Of a stretch of DNA of 64,000 nt, positions 60,958 to 64,000 are shown piece after piece. Numbering within the stretch: position 1 is the first letter of the stretch; every line of letters begins with the position of its first letter. The stretch comes from Bacteroidales bacterium UBA4333 (GTDB taxonomy: Bacteria > Bacteroidota > Bacteroidia > Bacteroidales > Paludibacteraceae). The stretch is from positions 49,346-113,345 of the forward strand of contig DGTP01000006.1 of NCBI GenBank assembly GCA_002394335.1. The letters run 5' to 3'. The translations under genes and the position numbers were made by a program. Below the pieces are notes generated by a model. That model was not told where the DNA came from. It did not search any database and worked only from the letters and a program-made list of their open reading frames with translations.

Positions 60958-61056
60958 TGCATACCAACCGCATACCATTTGCATTCCATCTGCACCCCAA
61001 TTACATTCCTATTGCATTCCACCTGCATTCCTCCTGCATTCCACCTGCATTCCCAT
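60958..61056. repeat. Nine-unit 11-bp array between mraZ and rsmH
   Basis: Consensus TGCATTCCAYC (minus strand GRTGGAATGCA), units starting at 60958, 60969, 60980, 60991, 61002, 61013, 61024, 61035 and 61046 with a strict 11-bp period. The 237 bp between the two genes contains no ORF worth calling. Confidence 0.93.
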
Positions 61057-61078
61057 TGTCATGCGAATCCGTTCCTTG

Positions 61079-61531
61079 TCATCCTTTTTTCTTCATCTTG
61101 GCACGCAAACGGACTGCCAACGCACCCTGACTCATACGTTTGTTCGCAAACGTCTCCGGTGCCCATAAGGCAAAGCGGTCTAACATCCCCACAAACAACA
61201 CCTCTTGCTGTGCACCGATCGTCTCCAGATTCTTCTTCTGGAGCAATATACGCCCTTGACCATCCAACTCCAGATATTCGGCATCCGCCATAAACTGCAT
61301 CAGGATAAACTGGTCCTCAGGATCCCACTCGTCCAGACTATCGCGCAACTGCCCCACTTTCTCGTTCCATACCGACTCCGGATAGAACATCAGACACTCG
61401 TTATCCGTATCGCGGCGCATCACGATGCGCTTCGATTCCTCCTCCGCCAAGATCTTGCGATAGACTGCAGGAACGAAGATCCGTCCCTTATCATCCAACT
61501 TGCCTTCTATGTTTCCTATAAACGTACTCAT
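61079..61531 (-). CDS. mraZ: MraZ transcriptional regulator of the division/wall cluster
   Basis: 150 residues from the ATG at 61531; the longer frame to 61600 crosses the promoter. Two SpoVT/AbrB-like (MraZ) halves are visible: FIGNIEGKLDDKGRIFVPAVYRKIL and YLELDGQGRILLQKKNLE, each with the DxKGR/DxQGR core. In E. coli MraZ forms a ring, binds TGGGN repeats spaced by 5 nt upstream of its own gene and represses the dcw operon. A matching TGGGG-N5-TGGGG element is present here upstream. The C-terminal tail is unusually basic (RAKMKKKG). Confidence 0.95.
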   Translation of the reverse strand: MSTFIGNIEGKLDDKGRIFVPAVYRKILAEEESKRIVMRRDTDNECLMFYPESVWNEKVGQLRDSLDEWDPEDQFILMQFMADAEYLELDGQGRILLQKKNLETIGAQQEVLFVGMLDRFALWAPETFANKRMSQGALAVRLRAKMKKKG

Positions 61532-61557
61532 TATTCCATAATGACTGAATTCGGGTG

Positions 61558-61599
61558 CAAAGTTACAAAAAATATTTGATATTTCCCCACTTTTCCCCA
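61558..61599 (-). promoter_or_regulatory. mraZ promoter with overlapping MraZ-box-like repeat
   Basis: On minus, TAACTTTG (61558-61565) is the -7 box, and 20 bp upstream the -33 position (61586-61589) reads TGGG instead of TTTG. That position is inside TGGGG-AAAAG-TGGGG (61585-61599), exactly the TGGGN-N5-TGGGN pattern known for E. coli MraZ sites. Confidence 0.72.
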
Positions 61600-61741
61600 C
61601 AAAAAATTTTTCAAAATAGTTATTAACAAGTTATTAACAATTATACAAACAAATAACTCACACATTACGTGCGAGTTACAAAAGTTTTCAACAAAGTGGT
61701 AAAAAGTGGGGGACTAACAACTAATAATGAACATTTATGGT
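61600..61741. other. A/T-rich spacer upstream of the mraZ promoter
   Basis: No gene. It holds a direct repeat AGTTATTAACA (about 61618-61639), an inverted repeat TAACTC/GAGTTA (61654-61678), and TGGTA-AAAAG-TGGGG on plus at about 61697-61712, resembling the MraZ-box in the opposite orientation. Confidence 0.6.
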
Positions 61742-61777
61742 AAAAAAAAACATATGCACAGCTTTTATTGCTGTGCA
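61742..61777 (-). terminator. Rho-independent terminator overlapping the TPR gene end
   Basis: On minus, TGCACAGC-N7-GCTGTGCA is followed by TATG and nine T residues. The stop codon of the TPR gene lies in the loop. Confidence 0.9.
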
Positions 61778-62190
61778 CGGCGATAGTCTTTCTCTGCTTT
61801 CTTTATCTGTCCATTATACTCATATAAGATACCGCGGATGCGGTACAACTCTGCCAAAGGCTTGTCCGCACTCGGATAATAACGTATCGCTTTGCTTATA
61901 TCCGCCAAGGCTTTGTCAACCTCCTCCTGTTGGATATAAGCCACGGCACGCTGCGAATACAGCCGCCCGTCTTTGGGATGACGGGTCAACTCCTCGGATG
62001 TCATCCGTATCACATCTTCGTACGCCTCATCCGCTATCAGATAGTCGATAAAATTCGGCTCCGGCACCACAAACACACTATCTGCACTCTTACCCGCCGC
62101 GCTCAGCGCAAACGCGCAAAACAACCCGGTCAAAACGCTCCTGAACACTCGCATTCTTGCCATTCCTTCTCTATATGGTTTTTCTGTCAT
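61765..62190 (-). CDS. Exported TPR-repeat protein
   Basis: 141 residues from the ATG at 62190, which overlaps the upstream stop by 4 bp (ATGA); ATGs at 62163 and 62154 would give a shorter signal region. A hydrophobic signal (VLTGLFCAFALSAAG) is followed by two or three TPR units (DGRLYSQRAVAYIQQEEVDKALADISKAIRYYP, LAELYRIRGILYEYNGQIKKAEKDYRRA). It is probably a periplasmic scaffold. It is coupled to the acidic ORF upstream and ends in a strong terminator. Confidence 0.75.
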   Translation of the reverse strand: MTEKPYREGMARMRVFRSVLTGLFCAFALSAAGKSADSVFVVPEPNFIDYLIADEAYEDVIRMTSEELTRHPKDGRLYSQRAVAYIQQEEVDKALADISKAIRYYPSADKPLAELYRIRGILYEYNGQIKKAEKDYRRAQQ

Positions 62191-62555
62191 TCTATATCCT
62201 TCTTGAACAACTCCTCCCATGTCTTCACCTCGTAGAACTCAAACAAATCTTCACTATCCATCATCCGCAACACTTTCTTGGGCAACAGGCGCAACAGATC
62301 CATCGGCAGATCCATCTGCGGCGCGAACTCGTCATCATCCTCATAAACAGTCCGCCCTTCATGAATAGCCGCAGTCAGCGCCGCATGCGCCGCATCCTCG
62401 AACATGTCATATATCCCGTCCGGCAGATCTTCAATCATGCAGGAGTTATAACCTTTGCGCACATACTCCGATATATGACCTATCTGCTGATCCGAGAGTT
62501 CAACACACGCCTCATCATCATACACAATCCCGCCGTTTCGGTACTGCGCCCTGAC
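62187..62555 (-). pseudogene. Acidic hypothetical protein, apparently truncated at the 5' end by the IS3 element
   Basis: The frame reads AQYRNGGIVYDDEACVELS, then helices (DQQIGHISEYVRKGYNS, DMFEDAAHAALTAAIHEG) to EELFKKDIE. It has no ATG; the first start-like codon is GTG at 62525, but the upstream codons (VRAQYRNGG) look like continuing protein until the IS end at about 62556. I infer that the IS removed the native start. About 120 residues remain. An alternative is that the GTG is a real start giving 112 residues. The function is not recognised. The stop overlaps the TPR gene start. Confidence 0.5.
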
Positions 62556-62558
62556 TTT

Positions 62559-62716
62559 TCCTAAATAGTGTTGACAGTTTTTTACTTATTTTAACTAAAT
62601 TACTTGTCACTCTCCTGGAATCTGTTTACACTTTCCTAAAAGAGTTTACAGTTGTACTAAATTTGTTGACATCCATCCTAAATTGATTGACAGATGTTGT
62701 ACTGATTTTGTTGACA
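62559..62716. repeat. Seven ~20-bp repeats of the terminal-repeat motif at the IS left end
   Basis: Motifs of the form CCTAAAnnn(n)TTGACA end at 62576, 62610, 62630, 62650, 62671, 62692 and 62716, mostly 20-21 bp apart (two helical turns). The last two lie in the 3' end of orfB. Confidence 0.75.
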
Positions 62717-63574
62717 GCGTTCCTGATAACCTTTCCAATGCCTCTGTTGTGTGCCAACTTGTTGGTGCGCAACAGAGGGCGTTTGATAATCGATACTCAT
62801 GTGTGGACGGCTGTCATTATAAAAGGTTATAAACCGTTCTATCACCTCATAAGCTTCCTCATGTGAGGCAAACCGCTTGCGACGATAAATGAGCTCCTGT
62901 TTTAGGATTCCATTCACACGCTCCGCTATCGCATTGTCTGTAGGCTTGTAATCCTCTGTCATACTAATACTTATATGGTGTAGTTCTAACTCCGCCACAT
63001 AGGCATTGCAGCAGTACTGGATACCTCTGTCCGAATGATGGATCAGCCCACTAAGATCGTCTTTTCCGGTTTGTCTAATAGCCATTCTAAGCGCCTCTAA
63101 TGTATGTTTCGCACTTAGCGAATCGGCTAAACACCAGCCTATAATCTTATGCGAGTAAGCATCCGTCACCAGATGCAAATAGTCGCTGTCTCCTTCTATG
63201 TCAATGTACGTTATATCGCTCACCCACAATTGATTAGGCTCGGTCAACACGATACCCTTAATCAAGTTGCGGTACTTATGGAACCTATGGTTTGAGTTCG
63301 TTGTATGCCTCGGACGAGGACGCGGTAACGTCAATCCATACCTGTCCATTATTTTAAAGAACGCATCTCTACCGGGCATCCAATCAGGCATATAAGCGTC
63401 TTGGATCATACGCCACATCTTGTATCTTCCGATGCCTGCATCTTCTTCACGTATCGAACGAGCCATCTCTACTATAGCACGTTCACGCGTCAGATAGTTG
63501 GCATTGCGGTCGCGTTGTTGGTAGTAGGCCTGTCTTGTTCGGCCAAACAGCTCGCAAGCAACTTCTACGGACAA
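62678..63574 (-). CDS. IS3-family transposase OrfB (DDE integrase domain)
   Basis: 298 residues counted from a TTG at 63574, but the frame is open back to the slip site at 63616, so translation is probably as an OrfAB fusion. An HTH_21-like start (VACELFGRTRQAYYQQRDRN) precedes the rve core with the DDE triad in WVSDITYIDIEG, HHSDRGIQY and NAIAERVNGILKQE. The C-terminal residues (QQNQYNICQSI) are encoded by left-end repeat motifs. The ORF appears intact. Confidence 0.92.
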   Translation of the reverse strand: MSVEVACELFGRTRQAYYQQRDRNANYLTRERAIVEMARSIREEDAGIGRYKMWRMIQDAYMPDWMPGRDAFFKIMDRYGLTLPRPRPRHTTNSNHRFHKYRNLIKGIVLTEPNQLWVSDITYIDIEGDSDYLHLVTDAYSHKIIGWCLADSLSAKHTLEALRMAIRQTGKDDLSGLIHHSDRGIQYCCNAYVAELELHHISISMTEDYKPTDNAIAERVNGILKQELIYRRKRFASHEEAYEVIERFITFYNDSRPHMSIDYQTPSVAHQQVGTQQRHWKGYQERCQQNQYNICQSI

Positions 63575-63597
63575 GCCTCGCTGCTTGCATAGTCTCT

Positions 63598-63957
63598 CTA
63601 CTGCTTGGCCCCAGATTTTTTTCGGATCTGGATGCCTTGCTCTTCAGCTATGTCTATTAGCGTATTAAGCGCTATATTCTGCATCTCTGACTCGTGCAAC
63701 CTGCGTCGTAAATCAGCGATTTGTGACTGTAACTCTTGGCGTTCTGCATCTCCCATCATACGTTTGCTTTCTTTTCTGGCTGCAAAGGTACTACTTTTTT
63801 TCGGATTCTGCAAGCGATTTTTCCAAGTTGATATGGTAGATGCACTTTTCATACCATATTTATGCGCAATTTCAACACCTGTTAAATCACTTGTTTCGTA
63901 ATCGTGGATGATTGCCAAACGCTCTGCAATCGTAAATCTTTTTACTTTTTTATTCAT
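63598..63957 (-). CDS. IS3-family transposase OrfA (HTH protein)
   Basis: 119 residues from the ATG at 63957; upstream in-frame codons reach 63981 but overlap the IS end. The N-terminal helix-turn-helix (FTIAERLAIIHDYETSDLTGVEIAHKYGMKSASTISTWKNRL) binds the IS ends. A C-terminal leucine-zipper-like coil (ELQSQIADLRRRLHESEMQNIALNTLIDIAEE) allows pairing with OrfAB. Seven A residues in the CGAAAAAAATCTGG context (63616-63622) allow -1 frameshifting into orfB just before the TAG stop. Confidence 0.9.
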   Translation of the reverse strand: MNKKVKRFTIAERLAIIHDYETSDLTGVEIAHKYGMKSASTISTWKNRLQNPKKSSTFAARKESKRMMGDAERQELQSQIADLRRRLHESEMQNIALNTLIDIAEEQGIQIRKKSGAKQ

Positions 63958-64000
63958 AAGGACACCTTTTTTTAGTGTCAACTTATTTCAGGACAAGACA

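Larger units (their letters stand above)
62556..63996 (-). mobile_element. IS3-family insertion sequence
   Basis: About 1.44 kb. The left end (TTTTCCTAAATAGTGTTGACA on plus) and the right end (TTGTCCTGAAATAAGTTGACA on minus) match at about 15 of 21 positions, forming imperfect terminal inverted repeats. Inside are orfA and orfB in -1 frame arrangement with an A7 slip site. The right end almost coincides with the window edge, so a target duplication cannot be checked. Confidence 0.85.

Noticed and set aside
60958..61056. CRISPR array
   Set aside because: The units are only 11 bp with no spacers of constant length and no cas genes nearby. The heptamer tracts and CGCAGA units were dismissed as CRISPR for the same reason.
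61600..61741. Replication origin suggested by TTATTAACA repeats and A/T richness
   Set aside because: The repeats differ from the TTATCCACA DnaA box at two positions, there are only two, and no origin-associated genes are near.
63783..63814. Promoter inside orfA (CTTG, 20 bp, TACCTTTG on minus)
   Set aside because: The spacing fits, but it is in coding sequence with constrained codons and one mismatch in the -33. It could drive orfB or the truncated gene, but support is too thin to annotate.

Overview
The window is 64 kb of chromosome from a member of the Bacteroidota, most likely order Bacteroidales. The evidence is a SusC/SusD pair, Bacteroidota-type promoters (TTTG, 20 bp, TAnnTTTG) in front of genes and tRNAs, lipoproteins with SSC lipoboxes, a type IX secretion (T9SS) C-terminal domain, and a Bacteroidota-order cell-wall/division cluster. 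I cannot name the genus from sequence alone.

Layout. 1-7 kb: the end of an M16 peptidase, then SusC, SusD and a Big_2-like lipoprotein. 7.3-17.6 kb: a tight three-gene set of M6 metalloprotease, outer-membrane beta-barrel and a 2175-residue secreted protein with about 34 Cys-rich repeats and a T9SS-type C-terminus. 17.6-19.6 kb: a DUF486 membrane protein, a TtcA-like tRNA thiolase and a divergent tRNA cluster (Leu-GAG, Leu-CAG, Gly-GCC on minus; Glu-CTC, Ser-CGA on plus). 19.6-27 kb: a repeat-rich accessory island with small prophage-like genes, an EcoRI-family adenine methyltransferase next to a DUF262-HNH nuclease, a candidate pseudoknotted RNA, a second HNH nuclease and a DUF2693-like protein. 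27-37 kb: rmuC, coaE, MBOAT and SGNH acyl-transfer genes, trkH, trkA and dxs, all on minus with several stop/start overlaps. 37-39.6 kb: ExbB, a 4-TM protein and two ExbD proteins. 39.8-41.7 kb: tRNA-Ser(GGA), an AraC regulator and a YqeY-like protein. 42-47.7 kb: a six-gene plus-strand unit joining a SpoIIE phosphatase/RsbW-like kinase fusion, a STAS protein, a (p)ppGpp synthetase, an APH-like kinase, a Mesh1-like HD hydrolase and a CX5R phosphatase. 47.7-51 kb: TatD, QueA, a THUMP RNA methyltransferase and tRNA-Ser(TGA). 51-61.5 kb: mraZ-rsmH-ftsL-ftsI-murE-mraY-murD-ftsW-murG on minus, ending at murG without murC/ftsQ/ftsA/ftsZ. 61.7-64 kb: a TPR protein, an acidic ORF apparently cut at its 5' end, and an IS3-family element reaching the window edge.

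The strongest novelty candidates are: (1) a roughly 175-nt intergenic element at 24105-24280 with a nested helix whose loop is complementary over 11 bp to an upstream segment (a pseudoknot), beside the methyltransferase/DUF262-HNH pair; (2) the partner-switch plus split (p)ppGpp module at 42-47.7 kb; (3) two kinds of repeat in the mraZ/rsmH control region, a TGGGG-N5-TGGGG box at the mraZ promoter and a nine-unit 11-bp array between mraZ and rsmH; and (4) dispersed intergenic repeat families, including a TTGTCCCA-N4-TGGGACAA palindrome at five sites and a ~64-bp element present in inverted orientation at 26.3 and 41.7 kb. All functional assignments come from reading sequence motifs; no database search was run.
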